The notes under the pieces are model-generated. The model was given only the letters and a program-made list of their open reading frames with translations, was not told where the DNA came from and ran no database searches. Source: Bacillota bacterium (GTDB lineage Bacteria; Bacillota; Clostridia; Lachnospirales; Lachnospiraceae). Taken from it: a stretch of 64,000 bases of DNA. Below are positions 8,963-17,796 of the stretch, piece by piece (within the stretch, counting starts at the first letter, position 1; each line of letters begins with the position of its first letter). The translations under genes and the position numbers were made by a program. The stretch spans positions 105,912-169,911 of the forward strand of contig JAEYOY010000038.1 of the NCBI GenBank assembly GCA_023411215.1, read 5' to 3'.

Positions 8963-8998
8963 TATGGCATGATTGGTCATTTTATGGCATAATTGTTC
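8963..8998 (-). promoter_or_regulatory. Tandem direct-repeat operator, copy A (20-bp period)
   Basis: Two 16-bp elements, TATGGCATGATTGGTC (8963-8978) and TATGGCATAATTGTTC (8983-8998), start exactly 20 bp apart. The same arrangement recurs at 12176-12211. A TATATTAATAAT stretch lies about 25-35 bp downstream on the minus strand and could be the -10 region for the gene at 8834. Spaced direct repeats near one helical turn times two are the usual target form of LytTR response regulators; one is encoded between the two sites. Confidence 0.55.
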
Positions 8999-9070
8999 TC
9001 CATCCCACCGAATCGACTAATAATGGTCAAATACGGTTTAATAATTTTTTTGACATGAAACGCGATTGAT

Positions 9071-10081
9071 TTACTTGTTCAAAAAACGGTCTAATCGAAG
9101 TGCGGCGTTTTCCCGAATATTCATATAAAAAAATTCATAATCCCAACTGTGATAGCTCTGCGGCCCAAAGTAATCCACGGCGGAATTGGCGAAAAGGGAA
9201 GGGTCAACGCTTTCGACAATGACCGAACCGCGCTGAACATCCACTCGCGCATCGGCAATACCGGGGGTTACTACTTGATAATTGCCGTCAATCGGTATAA
9301 GACTCCCTTTGTTTTCTTCCACGCCGGCTGGAGTTTCGTCCCGGCGCCAGTTAAGCGGATTGATGGCGACAGCGCCATCCGGAACCACCAGATTGTATTC
9401 ACCGATATTACCCGGGCCTTCGGCGTTCCATGAAATAAGCACGCCCGTATCATCTGCGCCCTCGGAAAATGTAATATGAGCATTTTCATCAAGCCAATCT
9501 TGTGTCGGCGAATTGCCCAACATATAGGCGGCAACCATGTTTTTGTAACGGTCTGGATGTTCTTTCATGTATTCGTCAAGAATGAATGTCATCATTGCTG
9601 CACCTTGGCTGTGTCCGGCTAGAAAATACGGCCTGTCGTTGTTATAGTTTTCAAAATAATAATCCAATGCCAAAAAAAGGCTCTGACGCGCCACGCCGCG
9701 CTCGACATCCATTAACTCGCCGGCTTCAAACTTCCTAAAATCAACTTGTTGGTAAAAAGGCGCGTATATATCCGCAACAGTTTCAAACGCGGTTGCCCTC
9801 ACTTGAAAAGCAAGCCTCGCATACTTTCTCATAACTTCATCGTCTAAAGGCGAAATCGAAGGCGCGTCTGGATTGGTCGGTGAATAGGTTGTGGGATAAA
9901 AAAAGAGAACATCGGCCTCATTCTGTATCTCGCTCGGTATATTAAGCCAATTGTCAGGGTTTGCGTAAATTGATTGGCTTGCGTCACCGCCGTTTGAGCT
10001 TTCGCAAGCGGCAAAAGCAAGTGTGATTATTGCGATAATTGCAATCCTAGTCAACTTGATTGCCTTTTTACTGATCGTCAT
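9071..10081 (-). CDS. DUF3089 alpha/beta-hydrolase lipoprotein
   Basis: Predicted exported lipid-anchored hydrolase of unknown substrate. The start at 10081 (MTISKK) is chosen because GGAGG lies 8 nt upstream; it yields a lipoprotein signal with lipobox Phe-Ala-Ala-Cys. The 336-residue product begins its DUF3089 domain at VLFFYPTTY. It contains the nucleophile elbow GHSQG near residue 165 and a conserved SWNAEGPG segment. The base composition is visibly richer in GC (many cgcc, ggcg) than flanking genes, suggesting recent acquisition. Family is confident; biological role is not known. Confidence 0.82.
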   Translation of the reverse strand: MTISKKAIKLTRIAIIAIITLAFAACESSNGGDASQSIYANPDNWLNIPSEIQNEADVLFFYPTTYSPTNPDAPSISPLDDEVMRKYARLAFQVRATAFETVADIYAPFYQQVDFRKFEAGELMDVERGVARQSLFLALDYYFENYNNDRPYFLAGHSQGAAMMTFILDEYMKEHPDRYKNMVAAYMLGNSPTQDWLDENAHITFSEGADDTGVLISWNAEGPGNIGEYNLVVPDGAVAINPLNWRRDETPAGVEENKGSLIPIDGNYQVVTPGIADARVDVQRGSVIVESVDPSLFANSAVDYFGPQSYHSWDYEFFYMNIRENAALRLDRFLNK

Positions 10082-10411
10082 GATGTTGTCCTCCATTATT
10101 TTGGGTTTTACCCAATATCGTCCACGCATCGCCATTCTTCGCTAAACAGCGCGGCAACCGCCAAGGCATAGCTTCCAATGCTTGCAGGCATCCATTGTTT
10201 TTCTTTCGCTTTTCATTATAGCTGCTATTTTCCTCAAAAAACTGTTTACCGCACGAATCGTGTCTTTTAACGCATGAAATGTATCAAGTTCAACGCCAAT
10301 AGCTAATTCAAAAAAAGGGCATTTCTGCACCATAACTCATACGCTATCATGCAAAAGCCCTTAATTATTCTCATATATCATGTATCCTCAATCAAATCAC
10401 AAGCTGCCCAT
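10082..10411 (-). other. Gap with possible decayed coding remnant
   Basis: About 330 bp upstream of the DUF3089 gene, with similarly GC-richer composition. A 63-codon frame at 10142-10333 and a shifted frame reading SIGSYALAVAALFSEEW look like pieces of one frame-shifted gene, but I cannot name it and see no good ribosome binding site. It may be part of the same imported segment. Confidence 0.3.
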
Positions 10412-11137
10412 CTATCTTTCCAGCAGGAAGCTAAAATATCGGTCAACCAATTCCTTGTATTGCCTTCGTTGCATCAGTAGCTCTTCTCCATTCTCCAATA
10501 GAAGCTTCTTCGCTGTTACCTGAGTTAGCTTATCAAGATTTATAATATAGGTACAGCCACATTTATAGAATCGCTTATCGCAGGACAATAAATCGAATAA
10601 ATCACCACAGGTAATACGGACCTGAAGGCAAATTCCATCCTGAAGATGTATCCTTTGGATATGCTTATCCGATTCACTGTAAATGATGTCTGACATATTA
10701 ATTTTCTGCAAGCCGGTAGAAGTCTTCAGTAGTAAGTTCGACCTCTTGGACTTTTCCACGGCTGCTATTGCTTTGTCCAGTGCATTCCCCAGCTGATCTC
10801 CGGTATAGGGTTTAACCAGATAATGGGCTGCATGAAGTGAGAAAGCTTCAACTGCATGTTCCTTGGAGGTTGTCAGAAATATAATCTGACAATTATCCTG
10901 ACGTTCGCGTAACCTTTTCGCCAGCTCTACACCGGTCAATTCCGGCATATAGATATCAAGCAATAGGACATCATAATCACATTGACCGTCTATTATCCTC
11001 TTCAACAGTTCCGCTGACATAGCAAAGCTCTCAATTCGAATATCAATCTCACTATGAGCGACAGCATAGCTATTACATAGATTTTTCGTCTTTTGTAGCT
11101 CGTTGGTATCATCATCGCATATTACTATGTTTATCAT
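10412..11137 (-). CDS. LytTR-family response regulator (AgrA/LytR-like)
   Basis: Two-component transcription regulator, 241 residues from ATG 11137. An AAAGGGTGAG site 7 nt upstream supports this start rather than the GTG four codons earlier. The receiver domain (about 1-122) has acidic residues ICDDD, phospho-acceptor Asp in LLLDIYMP near 56, Thr in FLTTS and Lys in VKPY. The LytTR DNA-binding domain follows (about 140-238). No sensor kinase gene is adjacent, so it is an orphan. It lies between two promoters that carry matching tandem direct repeats, which makes it their likely regulator. That link is inference. Confidence 0.9.
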   Translation of the reverse strand: MINIVICDDDTNELQKTKNLCNSYAVAHSEIDIRIESFAMSAELLKRIIDGQCDYDVLLLDIYMPELTGVELAKRLRERQDNCQIIFLTTSKEHAVEAFSLHAAHYLVKPYTGDQLGNALDKAIAAVEKSKRSNLLLKTSTGLQKINMSDIIYSESDKHIQRIHLQDGICLQVRITCGDLFDLLSCDKRFYKCGCTYIINLDKLTQVTAKKLLLENGEELLMQRRQYKELVDRYFSFLLER

Positions 11138-11209
11138 TGAATTACTCACCCTTTGTTTATATATTATAGGCTTTATTAATATATATTGTATCCTATTTTG
11201 CCAAAAAAA

Positions 11210-11231
11210 GCCAATCGATTTTTCGATTGGC
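11210..11231. terminator. Bidirectional terminator between LytTR and HD-GYP genes
   Basis: Perfect 9-bp stem GCCAATCGA/TCGATTGGC with a 4-nt loop, flanked by an A-run on one side and a T-run on the other. It ends the minus-strand HD-GYP transcript region or insulates the regulator gene, and can act in both directions. Confidence 0.85.
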
Positions 11232-11254
11232 TTTTCTATTATCTATAATATCGG

Positions 11255-12094
11255 CTATAATACATCAACAATTACAATATTACGCTCCTTCGATAGGTTA
11301 TGATACTCATTCTCACAGCGTATCAATGGCTTAGTCTTCTCTTCCGGGTTGATGTATATAATTTCACCAACCTGTTCATTACTTAGTTTAACCATTGATT
11401 TATAATAAAATTTTATAGAGTTATTTACAAAAATCTGACTAATATATGGATCCAATGAGGCAAAGCCAGAGGCTTCAATCTCTTCAACGACTTTAAAGGG
11501 AGAGCTCTTCTCATGATATGCCTTCGTTGATGTGGCTGCATCGAAAATATCTGCAATCGCAATAATTCTTCCATATAGACTAATCTGATTTCCCTTCAAA
11601 CCCAGAGGGTATCCACTGCCATCAATTCTCTCATGGTGATGAAGTACACCAAGTAGAACTTCCTGATCTAGTACACTCATATTCTCCAACAAATGATAAC
11701 CTATGATAGAATGTGTTCTCATGATCTCCATCTCATTACTGCTTAATTCCCCGGTCTTGTTGAGCAGACTGTCTCTTATCTTTGCCTTTCCAATATCATG
11801 TAGAAAAGCCGCACATGCCAGGTTATAGAGCTCCGATTGGTTGAGGTTAAGCCATTTCCCAATCTCATAGGATAAAAATGTTACATTGACAGGATGGGAA
11901 TAAAGGTATGGATATTTATTCTGCACACCGTTCAAGGATGTAAAGATATTCGTATAAGACCGCATATATTGGCAGATCTTTTCCACACAAGCTAGTGTTG
12001 GCTCTAGATGCAATTCTCTGCTAAAGCGAATATCCTCAATCACATTATGAAAAGTTCGTATTGCAAATTGATAAAGCTCTTCAAAACTATGCAA
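11255..12094 (-). CDS. HD-GYP domain protein, probable c-di-GMP phosphodiesterase
   Basis: A 279-residue HD-GYP protein. It has HDIGK near residue 96, HHERIDGSGYP near 150 (the GYP motif that separates this group from plain HD hydrolases), ADIFDA near 180 and a terminal helical segment. Such enzymes cleave cyclic di-GMP, or related cyclic dinucleotides, using a di-iron centre. No sensory domain is obvious in the N-terminal 65 residues. A GGGGAGG site lies upstream. A TATAAT-like -10 and paired direct repeats (12176-12211) sit immediately before it, pointing to control by the adjacent LytTR regulator. Confidence 0.86.
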   Translation of the reverse strand: MHSFEELYQFAIRTFHNVIEDIRFSRELHLEPTLACVEKICQYMRSYTNIFTSLNGVQNKYPYLYSHPVNVTFLSYEIGKWLNLNQSELYNLACAAFLHDIGKAKIRDSLLNKTGELSSNEMEIMRTHSIIGYHLLENMSVLDQEVLLGVLHHHERIDGSGYPLGLKGNQISLYGRIIAIADIFDAATSTKAYHEKSSPFKVVEEIEASGFASLDPYISQIFVNNSIKFYYKSMVKLSNEQVGEIIYINPEEKTKPLIRCENEYHNLSKERNIVIVDVL

Positions 12095-12175
12095 TAATTA
12101 TCCTCCCCTTCAACGAATATAATTTTTAGATACTATAAATTATATATACATCATTGAAAATGGTTAGACAATCCC

Positions 12176-12211
12176 TATGGCATAATTGGTCATAATATGG
12201 CATATTTGGTC
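12176..12211 (-). promoter_or_regulatory. Tandem direct-repeat operator, copy B (20-bp period)
   Basis: TATGGCATAATTGGTC (12176-12191) and TATGGCATATTTGGTC (12196-12211) start exactly 20 bp apart. They are followed toward the gene by the same CATAGG-N-ATTGT context as copy A at 8963-8998. A TATAAT lies about 30 bp downstream on the minus strand (near 12141-12146). The far repeat touches the stop codon of sdaAA. Confidence 0.6.
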
Positions 12212-13083
12212 TATGATTTCATAAGTCGATTCATTATCTCCTGACCGGTAGGCGTTGCTGCCAATCCGCCTTCTCCAGTTTCTCGAAGTGATCTAGGTAG
12301 GGCTTCACCTATCTCCCTCATCGCGTCGATTACTTCATCCGGTGGTATCCGACTATGAATTCCGGAAACTGCCATATCCGCACTGGCGATAGCATTCACT
12401 GCTCCAACAACATTTCGCTTGATACAGGGTACCTCTACAAGCCCACCGACGGTATCACAGACCAACCCCAATAGATTCTTTAGTGCCATAGCTGCTGCGT
12501 GAGCAATACTCTCATTATCTCCACCATTCAGATAAGCCAAGGCACCTGCTGCCATTGCACTGGCAGCTCCAACCTCTGCTTGGCATCCTCCTGCCGCTCC
12601 TGCTAAGAAGGCTCGCGCTGCTATTACTTCACCAATACCCGAAGCTACATACAGAGCTTCTACCATCCGCTGTATCTCTGCATGATATTTCTCTTCATAG
12701 CTGAGCAATACCGCAGGTATAACTCCACAGGAACCGGCCGTTGGGGCTGCTACAATCTTCTTCATGCAAGCATTCGATTCACCCATTTTCAACGCTTTTG
12801 CGATGACTTCACCGATAAAAGGTCCACTAAGTACCTTATCCTCTAGGATAGCGCGGTTCATTCTGGCTCCATCCCCACCTACCAGTTTACTGGAGGACAT
12901 CAATCCTTCCTCATAAGCCAAATCAGCATTTCTCATTGTTAAGTAAAGATGTTTCATCTTATCAACTGACTCCCTCTCAGAAGTCATTCTCTCCTCCATA
13001 TCATCCTCGAGGATCACTCTCCAGAATGGTTTCTCTAACTTATCGCACTGACTTAATATCTCGCTCAGGGATCTAAAACTCAT
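12211..13083 (-). CDS. sdaAA: L-serine ammonia-lyase, iron-sulfur type, alpha subunit
   Basis: Catalytic subunit of the oxygen-sensitive [4Fe-4S] serine dehydratase that converts L-serine to pyruvate and ammonia. The 290 residues contain the conserved Cys-bearing segments APTAGSCGVIPA near 112, GGCQAEVGAASAMAAGA near 165 and LVCDTVGGLVEVPCIKRN near 208, which supply the cluster ligands and substrate pocket. The gene overlaps the beta subunit by 11 bp, a typical sdaAB-sdaAA pair in Clostridia. It would feed serine carbon into pyruvate. Confidence 0.95.
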   Translation of the reverse strand: MSFRSLSEILSQCDKLEKPFWRVILEDDMEERMTSERESVDKMKHLYLTMRNADLAYEEGLMSSSKLVGGDGARMNRAILEDKVLSGPFIGEVIAKALKMGESNACMKKIVAAPTAGSCGVIPAVLLSYEEKYHAEIQRMVEALYVASGIGEVIAARAFLAGAAGGCQAEVGAASAMAAGALAYLNGGDNESIAHAAAMALKNLLGLVCDTVGGLVEVPCIKRNVVGAVNAIASADMAVSGIHSRIPPDEVIDAMREIGEALPRSLRETGEGGLAATPTGQEIMNRLMKS

Positions 13084-13747
13084 TTTTCTCCTCCATACTA
13101 AGGTAGGTTACCTTCCTTACTCCTTCCGCTTTACGAAGTACATCTATGATATCAAGCGAAACCTCTTGATCACATTCGATAATCATAACCGCATTACCGC
13201 CTCTCTTGTCACGATAGATACGCATCGTAGCGATATTGACTGCCTTCTGGCTCAATACAGAGGTAACCATTGACACATGTCCAGGTTTATCTTCATTATT
13301 CACAATCAGAGTGGGGTAGCAAGCACAGACATCGGCCTCCACACCATCTATCTTATTAATCATAATTGCTCCTCCTCCGATGGAAGAGGCCACAAGTTCA
13401 AGCTGATTGCCTTTTACCCCCTCAAGCTTTAGCAGTACAGAATTCGGGTGTGCATTCCTAAGCTCTATAGCTGCAAAATCATACTCTAATCCTCTCTCCA
13501 TAGCATAACGGAAACTATCCGGTATTCGTTCATCATCCGGCTTCATACCAAGTAATCCAGCAATCAAAGCCCTATCCGTGCCATGTCCTTTACCGGTAGC
13601 AAGAAATGATCCATGCAGATATATCTTTGCATACTTAATCTCCTCGCGCAGAAGTTGTCTTGCCGTAAATCCTATTTTAACCGCGCCTGCTGTATGGGAG
13701 CTGGAGGGTCCTACCATAATAGGCCCCATAATATCGAACACACTCAT
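13073..13747 (-). CDS. sdaAB: L-serine ammonia-lyase, iron-sulfur type, beta subunit
   Basis: Partner subunit of the Fe-S serine dehydratase. The frame is open 50 codons further upstream, but family proteins begin at MSVFDIMGPIMVGPSSSHTAGA. That ATG is at 13747 with a GGCAGGA site, giving 224 residues. The N-terminal domain holds the SSSHTAGA motif; a C-terminal ACT domain (about 150-220, NNEDKPGHVSMVTSVLS) is the usual regulatory module. It overlaps sdaAA by 11 bp. A long perfect hairpin (13835-13876) lies in its probable leader. Confidence 0.94.
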   Translation of the reverse strand: MSVFDIMGPIMVGPSSSHTAGAVKIGFTARQLLREEIKYAKIYLHGSFLATGKGHGTDRALIAGLLGMKPDDERIPDSFRYAMERGLEYDFAAIELRNAHPNSVLLKLEGVKGNQLELVASSIGGGAIMINKIDGVEADVCACYPTLIVNNEDKPGHVSMVTSVLSQKAVNIATMRIYRDKRGGNAVMIIECDQEVSLDIIDVLRKAEGVRKVTYLSMEEKNEF

Positions 13748-13834
13748 GGCTATTCCTGCCTTTCTTTCGTTTTCCTCAGCTTTATTATAACCAAAATCAT
13801 CCGCTTCATCAATCCCACTTTCGACAAATATTTT

Positions 13835-13876
13835 AGCCTGATGCTTTCGATCCGAAAAGATCGAAAGCATCAGGCT
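13835..13876. repeat. Perfect 18-bp-stem hairpin upstream of sdaAB
   Basis: Positions 13835-13852 and 13859-13876 are exact reverse complements with a 6-nt loop. Neither side has a proper T-run, so it is a weak candidate for a simple intrinsic terminator of the gene at 13918. It could be an RNA-processing or stability stem in the sdaAB leader. Confidence 0.65.
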
Positions 13877-13917
13877 ATTATCATACCAATATATCATGCT
13901 TATCCTTTTAATTAATT

Positions 13918-15075
13918 CTATTTATAATCGCTACCAACTGTGAAACCCTGTCCGGAACCCAGATCTACGACACTTCCAGTCTTCTCATAGAAGTGAATCG
14001 CATTCTTTTGAATTCCGGTAACGGTGTAATACTCGTCCTGCTCCGTAATAGGGAACTCCACTGTCCGATGCTCAAAGCCGGCTTTATAGATTGCGGTAAT
14101 AAGTTCAATGGTCAATCGCCCATCCTCTCCCGTAATCAGAGGCTGTACCCCTGTCTCAATTGCGGTCAGAACATTATCAATCTCACCCTCATGGCCGGTA
14201 TGCTTAAGCTCCGGAAAGCTGTTGTATAATTCTTCCAGTTCCATTTCAAGCTCTTTATTCTCTACCGGAAACCCATTATCCAATGAAGTACTGGCATATA
14301 CCTTCCAAGGAGCTGAAATTCTTGCCTTCTCACCCTGAAAGATGACCTGCTGCTCCTCACCATGGTGTATTACGGAACTGGTTACCTGTGCTACTGCACC
14401 TTTCGAATACTGAAGTGCTGCAATAGAGATATCCTCCACCTCAGCATTATCATGAGCTGCATTGCTTAACAGGGCTTGTACGCGTTCCGGTTTTCCAAGC
14501 ATCCAACCCAGCATATCAATATGATGAACGGCATGATTTAGTGTACAACCGCCACCCTCCTTCTCCCATAAACCTCTCCACCACAGATCGTAGTAGCAGT
14601 GACCGCGCCACCAAAAGGAATCAATCTGTGCATGCAGCACCCTTCCGATCATCCCGCTGTCCAGTACTGACTTTAACCTCATCACAGGATCCTTGAAGCG
14701 ATTCTGTGCAATAACGGCCAAGGTCTTTCCCGATTCCTTGGACGCAGAAATCATCTGATCACATTCCTCTAAGGATGCTGCCATTGGTTTCTCAACGATT
14801 ACATTCTTTCCTGCCCTCAGAAAATTAATTGCAATCTCTGCATGACAAAAGGGTGGCGTACAGATGCTGACCAGATCGATACCCCCACGATCCAGCAATT
14901 TTTCATGATCATCCACCACATCTGCTTCAAGCTTGTATTGCACCTTCTTCTCACTTGCCTTATCAGGATAGATATCACATAAAGCTACAATTTGGCAACG
15001 TTCTGGAAATGCCAGATAAGCATTGATATGTGCTGCAGATATATTACCTGTTCCTATAATTGCTACTCGAATCAT
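13918..15075 (-). CDS. Gfo/Idh/MocA family oxidoreductase
   Basis: NAD(P)-dependent sugar-type dehydrogenase or aldose-aldose oxidoreductase. Start taken at ATG 15075 behind AAAGGAG, giving 385 residues. The N-terminal Rossmann domain shows VAIIGTGNISAAH; EKPMA near residue 94 is the family catalytic Lys-Pro motif. WKVY and the HIDMLGWMLG region near 195 belong to the C-terminal domain. It is a single gene with no sugar-specific neighbours, so the substrate is unknown. Confidence 0.9.
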   Translation of the reverse strand: MIRVAIIGTGNISAAHINAYLAFPERCQIVALCDIYPDKASEKKVQYKLEADVVDDHEKLLDRGGIDLVSICTPPFCHAEIAINFLRAGKNVIVEKPMAASLEECDQMISASKESGKTLAVIAQNRFKDPVMRLKSVLDSGMIGRVLHAQIDSFWWRGHCYYDLWWRGLWEKEGGGCTLNHAVHHIDMLGWMLGKPERVQALLSNAAHDNAEVEDISIAALQYSKGAVAQVTSSVIHHGEEQQVIFQGEKARISAPWKVYASTSLDNGFPVENKELEMELEELYNSFPELKHTGHEGEIDNVLTAIETGVQPLITGEDGRLTIELITAIYKAGFEHRTVEFPITEQDEYYTVTGIQKNAIHFYEKTGSVVDLGSGQGFTVGSDYK

Positions 15076-15388
15076 TGACTGCTCCTTTCGTTGTATCCGC
15101 ATAAATTTAACAGACTACAACCCCCGTATTAGTTATAATTTCATATTAAAATCACATTCTTAATATATACTAATACGTTTTCGTCAATTTTCCCATGGAA
15201 GAACCATTTGAATTTTATAGAAACTATTGATAATTTTCAGTATTTGTTTAAAGATATTATGTCTTGAAATAATTAAATACGATATATTTTATAGGAACAA
15301 AAAATGAGCTTCCTTTCTACATTCTTTGGCGGAATGGTAGGAGGATTGCTCATTCATCATACTCTTTATATAAATATTTTACTTAAGA
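15076..15388. other. Gap, promoter region of the oxidoreductase
   Basis: About 310 AT-rich bases. A 43-codon plus-strand frame at 15304-15435 starts MSFLSTFFGGMVGGLL and has a weak AGGA site, but it runs into the antisense of the next gene and is not accepted as a gene. Nothing else stands out. Confidence 0.3.
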
Positions 15389-15856
15389 TTAAATGCGGTC
15401 ACGCTCTTGGGAGCTTTTACGTTCATTCAATATAATCCTGTCCAGCACTGCTTTATATACCAGTATAATTTGTGCATCGATATAGCAAAACTTATTCGCT
15501 ATGAACTCGTATGCTTTATAGATAAAAGCTACGTTAATCAATACCAATGCACCGATGGACAATGCAGGCTGATGTATCTTTGCTATGATGAAGATGCAGG
15601 CACATAGATAAAACATAAACGCAAAGAAAAAATTCTTGCTAATCTTAAAAGCCAGTATCATCGTGTCATTCAGGCGATTGTGCATTTTAGTAATTACTTT
15701 TAAATCTCTATATTTCAGTTTTTCATACATATCATTGTATATGGTTTGGCTTTCACTAATCTTCGTCTCCAAATTCTTTTTTAAGCAAGAACAATAACGA
15801 TTGTAATTTGCTTCACCCAGTTCTTTGCTGATTAATTTTTTAAACACATTTGACAT
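15389..15856 (-). CDS. Hypothetical membrane protein with two membrane spans
   Basis: A 155-residue protein from ATG 15856, preceded by an AGGTGAT site. Residues 1-65 are charged, helical and probably cytoplasmic. Two adjacent hydrophobic spans (about 70-90 and 95-115) form a hairpin, and a charged tail rich in Arg/Glu follows. The overall layout resembles SLATT-type two-span proteins, but I do not recognise a motif strong enough to assign it. It stands alone with long gaps on both sides. Confidence 0.6.
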   Translation of the reverse strand: MSNVFKKLISKELGEANYNRYCSCLKKNLETKISESQTIYNDMYEKLKYRDLKVITKMHNRLNDTMILAFKISKNFFFAFMFYLCACIFIIAKIHQPALSIGALVLINVAFIYKAYEFIANKFCYIDAQIILVYKAVLDRIILNERKSSQERDRI

Positions 15857-16354
15857 AACATCACCTACTCTCATTCTATATGGGTAGCATTCTTCTTTGA
15901 TTTTTATATCCTATTGATTATTGTTTTTTACATCATATTCGTTTGTTGTCCAGTCGCATTTCTTACGAACTATATAATACTATTATTCTCTAAGGACATA
16001 AAATAAAACAAAGCAATTACTGTAACAATTACCTAATGTATCTATATCTGTGACATTCATTACCCTCGAACCATTCGTAAGATTTTGAGTCGGCCGACAT
16101 GTGCATAGGCATTGTAACATTCCCTCTAGCTGTGCAGGCACTGAATAGTTATCTATATCATTATATCGGTTAATAGGTAGACTGATTTTACAAATTTCGA
16201 TTTTTTTTGGTATAAGTCGAAATATTAACAGAATGTTCATAATATATCCATACAAAAAACATATATGTCCATTATAATAAAAGTAAGTTAAGAACATAAC
16301 TTATTGAAGATTACCAATTTAATATTGCTTACAAGATAATTTTTTTCATAAAAT
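15857..16354. other. Gap with no firm gene
   Basis: About 500 bp. A minus-strand open frame at 15983-16297 (104 codons, several Cys in its second half) has no convincing ribosome binding site or recognisable domain. Otherwise the region is AT-rich and unremarkable. Confidence 0.3.
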
Positions 16355-16390
16355 AAGCCCGGCAGCTACCCTCCCCCCTCTACCGGGCTT
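16355..16390 (-). terminator. Rho-independent terminator of the receiver-Hpt gene
   Basis: AAGCCCGG (16355-16362) pairs with CCGGGCTT (16383-16390) around a 20-nt loop; on the minus strand the stem is followed by ATTTTATG. It is placed 55 bp after the stop at 16446. Confidence 0.68.
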
Positions 16391-16445
16391 CTCCTCTTTT
16401 TATAGGACAAAACACCGGAATCAATATCTCCTGAAACTTCCGCTG

Positions 16446-17534
16446 TTATACATAATCAGTTTCTGCTGAGATGGCGCCTTGTTCCATCTCTTTTTTTATG
16501 TCTGTTAATAGGAACAAGGCATTATCATATTTAAAATCTTTTATATTTACCAATGCCTGCTCCAACACTTTTCTCAACTCCGGACGTCCTCTCTTAATCA
16601 AAAGCTCCAGTTCATCTAAAATCGCTGCATAATCAAATCTCTTGATATAATATATGACTTTAGTAAGACTTTGTTCATTTTCCTCTCTCGTCATCAAAAG
16701 TTCGGGAAGCTCCTCCTGCGTCAGTTCTCTCTTCATTCTATCAAATGTTTTGATAACAGCCTCCAGCTTCTCATAAAAGCTCGTGATACGTTTGGAATAA
16801 TCGCCTTCATAGAAATCTATATCATCCTCTTGTAATACTGACTGTTCTAAGTCCTTCGCTATTTCAACCAATTCCAAAGCCCCTATATTGGCAAACACAC
16901 TCCTCATGTTATGCACACCGATACGCATATCTTTCCACTGCTTATTCTCATATCCAAGCAGCACCATATTGATACAGGTTCTGATATCTTTCAGTGACAC
17001 CTTAAGGATATTAATATAGTTTAATGGATCTCCCACCGCATATCGGAGTCCGACTTCGTAATTAATTTCACTTATTCCCTCTACGAGCTTCTTAATCAGT
17101 GAAGCCTCACCCAGATCACGGACTGATCTCTCTTTACCTATAATCTCTCTGACCTTCATCTTTGGGCACCACTCTCTTAAGATAGCTGTAAGCTCTATTA
17201 TTCCAAGCGGTTTTGAATAAACACCATCTGCTCCGGCTGACTGATATTGTTTAATGATTTCTTCTGTTATGCTTGATGTAAGGGCTATAATGATATTTTT
17301 ATATTGATTGATATTTTCACGAAGCGCTCTCGTCGTCTGCACACCATCCTGTTTTGGCATAAAATGATCGAGAAAAATGATATTATACTCCTTATCGTTT
17401 ACCATCTCAAGTGCTTTCATACCGCTATCAGCCTGATCAACATTAATATCAAATAATTCAAGCATATTTGATAAAATCATAGTATTAATTTCATTATCAT
17501 CCACAACAAGTGCATTGAATAGATTTTCTCTCAT
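16446..17534 (-). CDS. Receiver-Hpt signalling protein (stand-alone response regulator)
   Basis: Phosphorelay protein, about 362 residues from ATG 17534 (GGAAGAG just upstream). A TTG 22 codons earlier is possible. The receiver domain (about 1-125) has acidic VVDDNE, phospho-Asp in IIFLDHFMP, Thr/Ser in LTSS and Lys in YSKP. A helical domain with an Hpt-like motif HNMRSVFANIG follows near residue 205; the usual Lys after His is Arg. A further ~100-residue helical tail has no known domain. There is no DNA-binding domain and no kinase nearby, so it probably belongs to a hybrid kinase cascade encoded elsewhere. Confidence 0.8.
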   Translation of the reverse strand: MRENLFNALVVDDNEINTMILSNMLELFDINVDQADSGMKALEMVNDKEYNIIFLDHFMPKQDGVQTTRALRENINQYKNIIIALTSSITEEIIKQYQSAGADGVYSKPLGIIELTAILREWCPKMKVREIIGKERSVRDLGEASLIKKLVEGISEINYEVGLRYAVGDPLNYINILKVSLKDIRTCINMVLLGYENKQWKDMRIGVHNMRSVFANIGALELVEIAKDLEQSVLQEDDIDFYEGDYSKRITSFYEKLEAVIKTFDRMKRELTQEELPELLMTREENEQSLTKVIYYIKRFDYAAILDELELLIKRGRPELRKVLEQALVNIKDFKYDNALFLLTDIKKEMEQGAISAETDYV

Positions 17535-17796
17535 ATCTCTTCCAAGTCTCCTATTCACAAAATAATGACTACCAAAATCGCTAGAAACCTTACTATGCAA
17601 GCTGCTCCGATACCTATTTACAGGTACTAATCGAATATGTGCTTCCCATAATTCATATTTGCATATGCAGAAATAAAAAAATATATAAATTCTTCTTTTA
17701 TGTATAGTAATAATTTGATATAATGTTCGTTAGGAATTTAGAATAAGGCTGTTTTGTTTTACAGAGCCAAGATAAAAACATCCAGGAGGTAAAAAA

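Noticed and set aside
10142..10333. 63-codon minus-strand frame upstream of DUF3089
   Set aside because: Coding-like residues change frame inside it and no good start signal is seen; treated as a decayed remnant.
15304..15435. 43-codon plus-strand frame MSFLSTFFGGMVGG
   Set aside because: Weak AGGA site and runs antisense into the two-span membrane protein gene; likely chance.
15983..16297. 104-codon minus-strand frame with Cys-rich second half
   Set aside because: No convincing ribosome binding site, no recognisable domain, and the N-terminal part is AT-driven Phe/Tyr/Ile.
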